This document shows, piece by piece, positions 22,913-38,211 of a DNA stretch of 64,000 nucleotides (position 1 is the stretch's first letter; every line of letters starts with the position of its first letter). The DNA is taken from NCBI RefSeq assembly GCF_050947875.1, contig NC_134572.1, forward strand, positions 154,091,105 through 154,155,104, read 5' to 3'. Position numbers and translations under genes: made by a program. The notes beneath the pieces are model-generated. The model had not been told where the DNA came from. It did no database searches and saw only the letters and a program-made list of their open reading frames with translations. This DNA comes from Dermacentor variabilis. Lineage: Eukaryota; Arthropoda; Arachnida; Ixodida; Ixodidae.

Positions 22913-24747
22913 CGTCGCGCAACGCTTAGTAAAGAATACCGGCTCATTTCACGCAGTAACGATGACATCAGCGCACCACCCTGACAGTAGCACATTTGCA
23001 GACAATGCGGCCAGCGCGCGTCGCCGTAGCAGACGATGCCGTTCAAGACCCGCCCCTCGAGCACTTGCGCCTGCGCGAGCTGCTGCCGCAACCTCACTCA
23101 AGCGCTCGCTGCATCGCCGATGGAATGCGCTCCTAACCCTCTCGCTCGCACGCATTACATCATACGCGGTCATTCGAAACCGAAACTCGAAAGTGCCCTG
23201 GGGCGTGCTATAAGCCAATGGCGGTAATAGCCGCAGCCAAAGTATTGTTGCATTCACGTGGCTGCCATTTACTGCGCGCTGGCGTGTTGTGTGTCGTGGT
23301 GCGTGTGGCATGAGACCAGTGATGTTGTGCTACAGGTGATTCTCTCTGCGAATCATTGCCTCACCAGACCACCCGTACGACGGACACGTATTGAGTGTTG
23401 ACCAGATACTACGTGCTGTTCCGTGTCGCAACTTCGTCGAATAATTATTTCGGCGAGGCAGATGGAAATACCTACTGTTTCGTCGCACGCTATTTCGCGC
23501 GCCCTGCGTTCTGGCGAAATCCGCAGCAAGTCAACAACGCAAGGTGTGGAAGCATTGCAACGAAAACGTCCGGGAAAGGTATGCGTATGTGACAGCAGCA
23601 TTGTCGAAGTAGCAAGTCTAGGCGCACTTAACAGAAAGTGCACATGCATTTAGCTTGCAACAAAAGGTTCTCTTGTATCTCAGCGGCGACGCGTTTTTGA
23701 AGCCGCTTGCTACGTTTCCGTTCCACTTCGCTTTACTTCCAGGCGTAGCTGTAACGATTGCTAGTCCTTTGTCGTGTTACGTGGGCTTGTGTCGCTTGGG
23801 GCCACGTAACAGGTTTGCCGCTTCACAGTGCGCCATTGGTGCTCTGCAGGCGACAAGCGCGTGCTCTCGCCCGTCGCCTCCGGCTGCGCGTATGAAAAAA
23901 AAAAAAAAATGAGAGACCATCCATCCTCGGAAACGTGCAATCGGATTGGAGACTGTAACAACAGCTCCATAAAAAAATGTACTAAACGCAACGCACAAAT
24001 GACTGGACCCATTTTTAGCATAAGCGAATTTCACTCATTTGTACGGGCAGTTCTGATGTAATTACCTTTCACTGTTGATATAATGCTTCATCTAAATATT
24101 AATAACATTTTTTGCCACTAGAAGGCAGCATAACTTCGAACACTTTAAATGACTATCTTGTTCCCCTCCTCATTCCCTAGGAATCGCTGCATCTGGTTCG
24201 TTTTCATGTTCATCTTCCGCCCCGCACACCTACACTTCCTCCATGGTGTAACCGGCTATGGCGTAACCGTTACCGAACGTCCCCCCTCATTTTTTTTTTT
24301 TTTCCGTGTTGCGATAGCACACATATATGAACAATTCTGGCGGATTTCCGCCGTCGGCATCGCCGCGTGATGTTCCGTGCAGAGTGCAAGTGCGATAAGA
24401 TCGTGGCCGCAAGCCGCATCCACCGGCGACTGCGTATGCGCGGCCGCGCAGGTCCTATCTTGATGCCGGTCTACGATAGGCTACGCTCAGCGAGGGTTCG
24501 TGTGCGCTGCGTTCTCGCTGTTCGCGTTGAAGCGACGGGCAATACGAGGGTCGCTTGCTGCTACTACCGCTCTTCCTCAAACCATACTTCCGACACCGCG
24601 GACATTCCGGAGCGCGCGTGACACCGTGTCTGTTAATCTGCTTAGTAAGCGCATGCTTACAAGTTTACGCAGCCGATAAAACTGCTGTCTACCAATTTGT
24701 AGCTGCGACAACTTTGTTCCACATTACCCCACGAGGTCACGCTCCAA
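22913..24747. other. Unassigned
   Basis: A GC-rich section (23000-23300) flanks the Tc1 remnant. Poly-A and poly-T tracts occur near 23895 and 24290. No gene or named repeat is recognised. Confidence 0.4.
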
Positions 24748-24988
24748 CCCGACATGGCTACTTAGTGGCTGTGGTGTTGGGCTGCTCAACACGAAGTCGC
24801 CGGATCGAATTCCGGCCACGACGGCCGCCTTTCGAGTGGGGCGAAATGCGATAAGATCCGCGTATTTAGATTTTAGTGCACGTTGAAGAATCCCTGGTGG
24901 TTGAAATTATTCCGAAGTCTCTCACTACGGCGTGCCGCATAATCATTTCGTGGGTTTGGCACGTAAAAAACCCATAATATATTTTTTA
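24748..24988 (+). mobile_element. tRNA-headed SINE, near full length
   Basis: The A-box-like TGGCTACTTAGTGG and B-box-like GGATCGAATTCC are both present, followed by GTGCACGTTGAAGAATCCC, CACTACGGCGTGCCGCATAA and GGCACGTAAAAAACCCATAA with an AT-rich tail. It is the same family as the other SINEs here. Confidence 0.9.
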
Positions 24989-26543
24989 CTTCACGCTCCG
25001 CCAGCATCTTGCGATGAATTACAGTACACTCCCTTGGATTTTTTTAACGTTAGGTGATTCTGCTTGGGAGTAAATTGTACACAACATGCACGGACTTTTC
25101 TTTTTATTTACATACCTACTTCGCCCATTGGGCATTACAGTAGGGAGGACAGGTAATCAATATAAAATACAAGATTGCACACTCTTAAAAGTTTAAACAC
25201 TTCAGACCATGGGTACAATACTAATCATACATGTGTTACATTCTGAGAGAGCAAATGAGACAGCACAAAGAACAAAGCAGCCTCTAAGAGTCTACTCTCA
25301 CAATCACCACTCTTCACAAACAGGTTCTCATCGCTACTGTGCAGTGATAGAATAAATAGCTGTTTCACTAGGGCTCTGTCGTACGCCACAATGTACGTTC
25401 CGCATAGGGTAATACTCGATTCGTTGTTTGCAACAGCTTGGCATAGCAGAGGATGAGCTCAATATGATGTGAGGTCTTGTGCACAAGTTAATAATTCATT
25501 TGCACTTCATCCTCTGAGCATGCTCAAAACTGTTAGTTTTCATCGTTGCACTCCATTGATAGTACTGAATGTCACGGGGTTCTCTAGACAGTACAGATAT
25601 GATGTGCGTACTTGGAGGTAACTCTAGTGATGATAACTGTTATGTGTGGGAGTAACGCTGGTCACTACCCTTATGACTAAGTTCAATCGAGCACTGTGGG
25701 CATGACGATCTTACTGTGTCACAAAGGAATTGCAGACTTGTAATGCTGGCTGACTCAGTCAGAACAGTGCCACATAGTACTGGTCTTCTACATCACATAT
25801 TCCCGATATATGTAATGTAGCACATAGCTGCAACCATAAACCATTACCAAGCAAACACCACGCATCAAGATTCCTGCAGCAGCGCATTTCGACAGGCATT
25901 TTACGTTAAACGGCACCTTTACCAAACATCGCACTGCTTGTTGATCAGCACATGCACATGTAATGGAAGAAGATTTCAAGTAATGAATAGAACGAACATG
26001 AGGGGCATGACAGCTACTGCAATCATGTACTGTCCTCTGTTGGAGAAGCAATATGACGCTGATAGAAAACTGCATATTGTTGTGCTACAGGTGTTGTACT
26101 CACGTTTATTCACTGCGCTTCAACATGTATGCATGTTCATATGGATTGTTGAATACTCCTATCAGTTTGTGAACATAGAAGAGCCCGAGTGCCTTCTTTC
26201 ATGTGTGGTAACGTGCACAAAGACGGAGTATGGCTTGGTACTGTTAATAATAGGCACGCTTTTGGCCTGATTGATAAAGAGAAAGATGCTGTAACACAAG
26301 TGCATTATTCGCACTCATTTTCTTTGAAGAAGGTGCCACTATGTTATGTCTTTTTCTAGTTAATGTTGGTGCTGCAGTGCTAATGCAGCCACTGTTTACT
26401 TGTTTAAATAAATGTCCACCTATGAGCAATGCCAATATGCGATTTTAAAATGCCAAATTAAACTTCATTATACTCTTTTTCTCTGTGCATTTTCGCCTAC
26501 AAGTTGCGCCATTTGACACAAATGCTGTATCGTTTGCTTGCAG
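24989..26543. other. AT-rich, intron-like, no coding signal
   Basis: Base composition drops to AT-rich and frames are short. The stretch ends in GTATCGTTTGCTTGCAG, a plausible splice acceptor for the candidate exon that follows. Confidence 0.4.
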
Positions 26544-26662
26544 CACCACGTACCTTCACACATTCTCTGGAGACCATCTTCCAGGACCTTACGTGTATGC
26601 GCGCCAAGCTCGGGGAGACTTCAGTAAGGCAGGTATATAAGCAGCGAGTGACTTCTATTTAA
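26544..26662 (+). CDS. Candidate terminal exon, unknown protein
   Basis: After an acceptor-like TTGCTTGCAG the frame reads 38 codons to TAA at 26660-26662, starting PRTFTHSLETIFQDLTCMRA and ending YKQRVTSI. Codon content (GAG, CTC, GAC, GCC, AAG) is coding-like against AT-rich flanks. AATAAA lies 178 bp after the stop. I do not recognise the protein, and no upstream exon was identified in the window, so this is a weak but specific call. Confidence 0.35.
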
Positions 26663-26839
26663 TTTTTAATTCCATTTTGTGCAGCAATTTGTAGAATCAG
26701 TACAGTGTAGTTGAAGTAATGTTGCAGGATTTCACATAAATTTTAATCTCTGGTATCAGAAATGATTACAAACCTATGTGCTTACTCTGTGTAACCTGTG
26801 TATTTTCTCAAGGTGTTGGGAATCTGTACATACTGCAAC

Positions 26840-26845
26840 AATAAA
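26840..26845 (+). terminator. Candidate polyadenylation signal AATAAA
   Basis: A canonical hexamer lies downstream of the candidate terminal exon ending at 26662. In AT-rich DNA it may be fortuitous. Confidence 0.3.
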
Positions 26846-27178
26846 TTGCACTTGCTTAAATGCACCCATTCATCCACATCTACCTACGTTTCACACGTCA
26901 GTAGGGATATAAGCAACTATGGATTAACAAGATTGTGTGAATTGCAGTGAAATCCCCAGTGAGTGCGACACTGACTGTGCACATACTCCCTGTCGGCCTC
27001 ATACTTTTATTGGCCGGTAATAGCAGCACAATCTTATTTGTTAACTGCTGAATTCAGGTTCGCATTTCACAGTCAGTTTTCTGTTAGGGTGACTCTTGTT
27101 GTGGCAGTTGTATGCATTATTTGGCTTCTAATTTGTTGCTTGGACTTGAATTCCGTCGTGGTCCATGTGCGAAGAAAA

Positions 27179-27252
27179 TGCAAAGTAAACACGGACAAAG
27201 GAAGAACACAGCACGTGTGTGGTCTTGTGTTCTTCCCTTGTCCGTGTTTGCA
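27179..27252. repeat. Long imperfect inverted repeat
   Basis: The left arm, with ACACGGACAAAGGAAGAACA, pairs with the right arm, with TGTTCTTCCCTTGTCCGTGT, around a 12-base centre. There is one mismatch in this core and a four-base bulge near the outer end. The transcript would form a stem of over 20 pairs. Confidence 0.9.
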
Positions 27253-27530
27253 CTGTTTTTCACCCATGAATTTGTACCAACTAGCTCACATTCATAGCCT
27301 TTAGGGTGTTCATGATGATAGACACAATTATGCATTTTAATGTAGCGGCATTAATTGTGTAGTTATTGTGACAAAGCAACAACATTCAATGTCTGCTGGG
27401 GAAACTTTTCATCGAGTGATTTATGGAAGAACTGTGCTCCTGTACCAAACTATCCGTACATATGAAAACTATGTGACATTACGACAGATGCATGACATTT
27501 GTTCTTATTACAGCAGATCCTCTTCGGGAT

Positions 27531-31469
<3,939 letters not shown>

Positions 31470-31473
31470 ACTT

Positions 31474-31805
31474 TTTTGGCAGCAGCAGTGGGGCGCATTG
31501 CATGCAGCCCGCTGAATCCTTTTCTCTACTGTCACAGGCTATACCCCTGTCACGGAATCGGAGGCTGCGAACGGCAAGCTTCGTAGGTGCCGTAAACTTC
31601 GTTGCCCTGTGCTTATCCTGGACCTGGCGGTCTGACCTTTTGAATCCGCGCTGCATTGCTGCCGGCCACATCATTCTACTCAAGCGCTGTTGTTACCACA
31701 TGCAGGCCACGGCCACAGCTGGGGCAGTGCCCTTCACTTTGGCAGCAGCGGCGAAGTGCATCGCATGCAGCCCGCCGAATCCTTGTTTTATCTACCGTCG
31801 CAGGT
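31474..31805 (+). repeat. Direct repeat in the LINE 5' leader
   Basis: A block of about 65 bp, containing TTGGCAGCAGC, GCATGCAGCCCGC and GAATCCTT and ending in CGCAGG/CACAGG, occurs at 31474-31540 and again at 31736-31805, about 262 bp apart. This resembles monomer-type LINE promoters, but promoter activity is only inferred. Confidence 0.7.
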
Positions 31806-32145
31806 TGGTTACTATTCTTTGGTATTATTTGCACTGTACATAGACACTCCGCCGTTTGCTGTTTGCTGCCAGTGTGATGGGTTACTGATGATGTAAACAT
31901 GACATGCACGGTTGAAAGTGTTCTAGGTCGAGGCAATAATCCTGTCATCTTTTGTGTTCTTGTTATCATGGAGCAGTGTAACTTATGGCAATGTGTGCTG
32001 AGTGATGGTGATCTTGCAGTGACCTGTACAGTGTGAATTTTTATTTCACGTAGGAGCATGGTCGCATGTCACTGAGCAACACTTTAAGGTAAAAAAGTTT
32101 GCAAACAAGCACTGGAAGCGTGAAAGGTGTAGGACAGAAGACGGC

Positions 32146-32857
32146 ATGAACACAGTTGCAAGAACATACAACAGTGAAGTGGTCACTAGGCTTGTAGATG
32201 TGGACCGCAAGCTAAACATGCTGCTCGAATTGCTGACTAAGGTTAACGGCAGTGAAGAAGCCATCTAGCTACTCTCAGATTGCTTTGATGTCATACAGCA
32301 GTGCCAGGACCGCCAAGATAGAGAACTTAAAGATCTTAGGGGCAAAGTGGAGAATATGCAGAAATGCAGCACCACAAAAGAGCTAGACCACCTTCAGGCT
32401 GACATCGAGGCTCTTGAGTGGCCTAGTCCAAGCCGCAACGTCGCAATCCACGGCATTGCTGAAACGAAGGGGGGAAGATGTTCTTGAGAAGGTGAATGAC
32501 TTGGCGAGAGAGCTAGAGCCAAAAGTGATAACTAGAGAAGACGTAGTAGCACTCCACAGATTGCCATCAAAGCCTGGATAGACACCAGGGATTATCATGT
32601 GCTGTGCTCGCCGTGAACTTAAGAGTGCTTTCATGGCTAAAATAATGGCTCAAAATGGCCCCAACGATAAGCGGTACATCTGTGAAAATGTGACATCTCG
32701 GTCTAGGAAAGTGCTTACATCCACCAAAGAATGTGCGAAGGGATCAGGCTATCAGTTCGTATGGCACACAGGTGGTACGATTCTCGTGCGTAGGGCACCA
32801 GGTGAAATTGCTGCGGTGATTAAACATGAAGATGACTTGAAGGCTCTACATTTGTAG
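32146..32857 (+). pseudogene. LINE ORF1 remnant (coiled coil plus RRM-like domain)
   Basis: From ATG at 32146 the frame gives a heptad-rich segment (RLVDVDRKLNMLLELL; KDLRGKVENMQK), then RNVAIHGIAE, ITREDVVALHRLPSKPG, YICENVTSRSRKVL and GYQFVWHTGGTILVRRAPGE. This is the layout of L1-type ORF1 RNA chaperones: trimerising coil, RRM-like fold and C-terminal domain. It is broken by TAG at 32266-32268, a frameshift at the G-run near 32470 and TAG at 32579-32581. Confidence 0.8.
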
Positions 32858-32959
32858 GCGTGCTGTTCGTTTGGTTGCTTTCTGAAACTGCGTTGCCTCA
32901 TGCACAGTTTTCAACATATACCAAAAGAAAAATGCTTCACTCCTCGAGGCCTCGGTAGA

Positions 32960-35837
32960 AAACAACTGAGCTGTGTACGTATGAATGGTCAGTCGCTGAA
33001 TAATGACATTCCGGAATTGGAAGCTAGCTACTCTCAGAAGATCGCTTTGATGTCATACAGCAGCGCCAGGACCACCAAGAAAGAAAGAAACATCTTAGGC
33101 ACAAAGTGGAGAATGTGGATACATACAGACACTGTGATGTTATGTTTAGTGAAACATTGTACAATGAAGATACTGAGGTGTTTAAATTGCCTAACAAAAA
33201 CACATTTTACTTGAACAGGACATCAAGACGTGGCAGAAGTCTCTTGTTATTTATAGATGACTGTGGGAAAACTGATTTGTTAACTGATTTCTGTTGCATT
33301 ACCAATGACTACGAAATGCTTTTTGTTGAAAGCAAGTGCTTGCTTCTTGCCACACGTTGTCGTGCCCCTGATGAAGACTATTGCACGTTTTTCACTTGAG
33401 AAATTTTTTATTTTTACAAGTTAGAATAGGCAGAGAGTTATGATTGGCGGTGACTTTAAGACTGACATGAAAGGTGCTACTCTCAAAACAATAGACTTTG
33501 AAAGACTACTTACACATATGGTTACGCGAGTGTTATAAAGTGTGAAACATCAACCTCCACATCAGATGCACTGCTTGACCTTTTTATCACAAACTATGAC
33601 CCAACCAACGTCTCAAATGCCGTTCTAAGCTGCTGTGTAGGTGACCATATGCCAATATGTATGTCTCTTAACGCTCCCAAAAGTACAAATAAAACAAAGA
33701 AAATGTGTGTAACCTTGCAAAGCATCAGGGAAACTCTGTGGAAGTATTTCAGATCAAGATACACGGGACCTGCTGGGATAAAGCTTTTTCTAGAAGACTC
33801 GCCAGAAAAGGCTTACGATATCTTCATTAGTAACGTCGTGGTCGTGGCAGCATACAGGAAACACTTTGTCACGAAAGAGCGAAAAATCAGTACAAAGATT
33901 CAAAAGCCTTGGGTAAACGAAGAGCTCTTAACGAAAATTAGAAAACAAGATAGGTTGTAGGCGAACTTTTAAGAAACTCGGGAACCTTTATGTTACAGTG
34001 TTTAAGACCTTCAGAAGTAAATTAACAAAACAATTATGAACGGCAAAGTGATGCACATTATATTAGGGAGTTTGGATCTTGCACAGTACAAACTGATAAA
34101 CTATGGAACAAGATAAACACTCTTACGAGACAGAAGCAGAAGAGAGAGTCACCACAAGAAATTTAATTAAACGGACACCTAGTCTAAGACTAGGAACTTG
34201 GTGATGTATTTAACCAATACTTTGCAGCCAAGAATGTTGACCCAAATTATTGCCACACTAATGATATCACAACACCTAGAAACAAAAAATTCCGTTTTTT
34301 CTCACACCGACTCTGCTGAGGTATGTTACGTTTATTTGAACCTCAAAAGTTCACGTAGCTGTGACATAGACGGCCTGCGCATACAGCCTATTGTATATGT
34401 CATTTATGATATCGCCCCAATTTTAGTGTATATTTACAACTTGTGTACTTCTTGTACTTTTCTTGACAGAATGACAACTGCCAGAGTAACCACCACTTTT
34501 AAAAAAACAAACAAAAATGTACAAAATTATCACCCAACATCGATCCTCCCAATTTTCTCAAAGGGCTTGGAGAAAATTATGCAAAATCGGTTTTCATCAT
34601 TTTTGTACCAGATACCACCTTATAACTGAAGCTCAGTAGGGATTTCTGAAGCACAAATCCACAGAACTGGCACTATTAGATCAGAAAGAGTACACGTTAA
34701 AAAAACTTTGACAACAGGTTATTAGCAATCCGTATATTTGTTGATTACACGCAGGCTTTTCACTACATCAATCACAATATTCTCCTCAGTAAGCTATAAT
34801 GGTATGGGGTAAGGGGCACACCACTCGCATTATTATTCTCCTATCTCAATAACAGACATCAGTTTGTCTCAATAAATGAATTTCAATCTCAACCCAAACA
34901 AATAATTTCAGGTTACCACAAGGAAGTATTCTCGGGCCGCTACTTTTCAACATTTATGTCAATGATCTAATACCTATTTACCAACAAGCAAAATTTGTTA
35001 TGTATTGTGATGACACTAGTATTTTCTTATCGTCTCAAAGCTACACAGAATTGCTGAGAATGGCAAATGAACTTTTGATAGGCTTTCTTTTTGGCCAAAC
35101 AAGAATTGTGTACACGTTAATCGCAATAAGACCAAAGCAGTAATTTTTTGAACTCCAGGTAAACAAATCCCACAGCATAACAATATAACGTTTGAGTCTA
35201 TGAATATTGAGGTTGTGAACACAATTATAATTCTTGGTGTAACCTTTTCCAACAGCTTACAATAGGATGGCCACATAGACTAATCCCCCAAGAAACTCAG
35301 CAGCACACTTAGTATGCCAAGTCACAGTAGACACACTTTCCCCACTTCTGTTAAAATACTGCTTTATAAACACTTTGTTTGCGTCGCATATCAATTACGG
35401 TCATTTAGTATGAGGTACTACCACACAGACAAATCTTAACAATATGCTCGTCATGCAGAAAAGGGTGCTACGTATTATTACCGATGTATCTTACATTGAA
35501 CACACCGCACCACTTTTCGATAGGTACCACATAAGAAAAATTAATGACTTGTACACATATAGACTCCTACGGGAGTTACTTAAATAAAGAAACATAATGT
35601 TACGCTTGCGGAAATTGCCAACCAGCATCACAATGTACCTGCCTACACCACCCGCCGCACTGAAATATGGAATGTTGTGAGACATACGACAAATATAGCA
35701 AACAGATGCTTGAAAGTTTTTTACCGAGGTTATTAAATTCTTTTAAAGAAATAGACATTGATATTGGAAGAATGAACCCTCCAGAATTCGAGGCTTTTCT
35801 ACGCTCTTATGCTTGGGTGTTACTATACAAAATGTAA
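32960..35837 (+). pseudogene. LINE ORF2 remnant: endonuclease and reverse transcriptase
   Basis: Endonuclease signs are SETLYNEDTEVFKLP, TSRRGRSLLLFIDD, GGDFKTDM (usually GGDFN) and VGDHMPICMSL. The linker includes KPWVNEELLTKIRKQDRL. The reverse transcriptase includes SCDIDGLRIQPI, ILPIFSKGLEKIMQNR, LPQGSILGPLLFNIYVND and the catalytic YCDDTS at about 35000. The C-terminal region runs to a stop near 35837. Frame changes are frequent throughout. At about 33019-33116 the endonuclease start is replaced by a copy of an ORF1 segment. Confidence 0.85.
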
Positions 35838-35870
35838 CATGGTCTTCCCTTAATAAATTTTAAATAAATC

Positions 35871-36256
35871 TTTGATATAGCTTATCTCTCAACACTGATT
35901 TAGAAACATTATTACATTGCCTTGTTTATGAGCTTCTTCTGAACATTTTCTTTTGCTTTGCAACCACTCCTGTGCCTAGTTTATAAGATGCAGGGCCAGT
36001 CATGCCTCAAGAGGGCTTTTGACCTCTCATCCTCGAAAATGCATTTCCCTTGTTATGTTGTAACGACTATTTTGAAGTGATTTTGATTTCAAATTTCCTC
36101 TGTGCCCTCCAAGATGCCGTTGGCGACCACTTTGTTCGTATTTATTGCTGGTGAAATAGCCAGCCTTAACAATGCATCAACTTCTGGCAGCTTGCCCATT
36201 TGTCTATTGATCAACTCAAATGTTAATTTCTACAGTACGCTCATCCACCTCACAAT
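35871..36256. other. Spacer between LINE and BEL element
   Basis: AT-rich sequence with no recognised motif; it ends in ACAAT, the apparent left target-site copy of the BEL element. Confidence 0.4.
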
Positions 36257-36713
36257 TGTAAATGAATGCTCGCGCCTTTGGGCTAACTCTAATTGCTGTC
36301 GCTCTTGGACGACTCCGCTTACTTTTGCTGCGTGTTAACTAAGGTGGACGGCGTTGGCCGTGCACGCAGGAGCCTCGAAGGAAGGAACTTCACTCGTTGG
36401 GATCCGTTTCGAGACTGGTTTACTTACAAAAGATAGATCGAAGAAAGGAGGATGGAAAGAGAGAAGTTACAGAAAGTCCACGTTCTCTTTTGGCCGCACC
36501 GAGGCCTTCGTCCTTGTCAAGGGCGCCCGCGCCTCGCACTGAGTTGGCGGTTCGCCGAATAGCTGGTGGAACGGATCAGCTTGTCAGTAGATGTGCCGGC
36601 CGGTACGTGGTGCAGTGGGGCGTCCCTCGCCCGTTCGCCGTCTCCTTCTCTCTCTTGCGTCGTCGGTCCCCCAACCACGGGTGCAAATATATGGTGCTCG
36701 CTTGCGACTTTCA
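36257..36713 (-). repeat. BEL element 3' LTR
   Basis: 457 bp, starting TG and ending CA on the plus strand. It is paired with the LTR at 38212-38672 and differs from it at scattered substitutions and small indels, so insertion was not very recent. Confidence 0.92.
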
Positions 36714-36827
36714 TCCTCCCCCGCAATGAGCGCCGGCTCATTCCCGGCCACCATTGTTAGCACAGGCTGGCACCTCCCTGGGCTCGAGTGGGTACAAGGC
36801 TTGTACGGGTTGTCGCAGTTCGCTTTA

Positions 36828-38177
36828 GTTCGGGAGAAGGATCTTGCAAGCGCGTACTCGGCCATCTCTTCCAGGAAAGGTCTCCAAAACACGACACATT
36901 TTCCACATCTGGCGTGGAGCCCGATCATCCCGGAGGAGAACTATGTCTCCCTCACCGATGCCTCTACCACTGCCTGGCTTTGTGATAAGCGCTAAATGAA
37001 GTTGCAGTAGGCATTCGCGTCTCCACCGTTGCCAGAATGAGTGAACAAGCCCGGTGCGTCGCCTCCATTGGTGTGTCTCTGCTGCCGATTTGACTTCGGT
37101 GGTTTCTCGGAAGGGAGGCAATTTCGTTAGCTGGCGGCTGACGAGGAAATGGGCTGGAATCAAGGGCATAAGCTCCCCCGCGTCCGAAGACGCGAAAGTC
37201 AGTGGGCGAGAATTTACGGCAGTTCCGGCTTGGGTTAGCGTTTGAATTTAGATCAGGTCCTGCGAAGAAGACGTCGTTCAGTGACAGCTTTTCCGCTGCT
37301 TTGGAAGAGGCATCGAATACGGCTCTCAACTTGGTTGTTTTGCTACCAGGCCAGAGCACACCTCGGTGTGGCATGGCGCGTAGTAAATGGGCCCCAGCGG
37401 GGACTCACCAAGTTCATTCGCTTCCTCGGTGTGTCCAGCTTGCAGGTAGTTCCTCATTGCCTGATCGTAGTCTAGAATGGCTTCTTCATGTCGCAGCAGC
37501 TTCGCCGTTAATGAGCGAAGTCTGTGCGATGATGTGCTCTGATTGTCCGTCATGTCTGATGCGTTCTCTTTCCATGGGAGAGCTACTTGGTATCTATCGT
37601 TCTTGTGGATGATTGTTTCTTCAAAGACCCGCAGAACGCTGTCGTCTTTGGCAGTCAGCTGTACATCGGCGACGATCCCAAGGTGCTCCATCTCCCAGAA
37701 TGATTCTAGTTGACGAGAAATTTCGTCGGGTGCTGTGGTCACACCTACCCGCATCACTCCGGTGGTTGCTGATAGTGGCTGGAATGCCACAGGTGGTACG
37801 GAAACAATGTGGTATGCTTCCTGCTCTGACACGTTGCCTGTCACTGACGGAGTTGTCGACCGGCTCTCGTTAGCTGTCTGACTCCTGAGAGCTCTCTTGA
37901 TCTTTGTTTTGAGGAAGCAGATTTTCTGGGTGTATGCAGCACAAGCTTCTAATTCTGCATCTAATTCTTGAAGATCTATCTTCTTTTCGATGCTCTCGTT
38001 AACAGATTTCAACTCATCTGCTTGTTCAAGGAGAAGGTCGAGGTGTTCCTCAAGCTCACCGACCTGGATGGTTGGCGATTGCAGTAGGTCGCTGGCCGCT
38101 GCGATGATTTTCTCGATTGCTTGTCGCAGGGCGGCCTGCTTCTTTTTGTAGTCGTTCCATGGCCCTTTCGATGTCAG
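36828..38177 (-). pseudogene. BEL/Pao gag-pol remnant, RT catalytic core, RNase H and integrase core deleted
   Basis: Minus-strand order: a helical gag-like start (WNDYKKKQAALRQAIEK), then pol sequence FWEMEHLGIVADV, YQVALPWKENAS and YDQAMRNYLQAG, a frame change near 37370, PGSKTTKLRAVFDASSKAA and SLNDVFFAGPDLN. At about 37240 it jumps directly to integrase C-terminal sequence AVNSRPLTF, GEGDIVLLRDDRAPRQMW and VLETFPGRDGRVRACKI. The YxDD box, RNase H and DDE core are missing. The gag start codon is unclear, with CTG at 38175-38177 where Met might be expected. Confidence 0.85.
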
Positions 38178-38189
38178 CAGACGAAGTAT

Positions 38190-38211
38190 TCCCGGGTTTC
38201 GGCACGAAAAA
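38190..38211 (-). other. Primer-binding-site-like sequence
   Basis: Immediately inside the 5' LTR on the minus strand lies TCGTGCCGAAACCCGGG, typical of BEL/Pao primer binding sites that pair with a tRNA 3' end. The tRNA species was not determined. Confidence 0.6.

Larger units (their letters stand above)
31470..35870 (+). mobile_element. Near full-length, inactive LINE (CR1/Jockey-like group)
   Basis: The order is: a 5' leader with two copies of a GCAGCCCGC-containing block, a coiled-coil plus RNA-binding ORF1 remnant, then an ORF2 remnant with an AP-type endonuclease and a reverse transcriptase, ending near 35837 and followed by AATAAA-type AT-rich sequence. The coding regions carry many stops and frameshifts, so the copy cannot move on its own. 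Group assignment rests on remembered ORF1 and RT resemblance. There is no sign of an RNase H domain. Confidence 0.85.

Noticed and set aside
24748..24840. Functional tRNA gene in the SINE head
   Set aside because: A- and B-box-like strings are present but the cloverleaf does not close, and the SINE body follows directly.
36397..36995. ORFs of 110-134 codons over the BEL LTR and integrase tail on the plus strand
   Set aside because: They are antisense shadows of the minus-strand LTR element, and the LTR part is repeated at 38352-38840.
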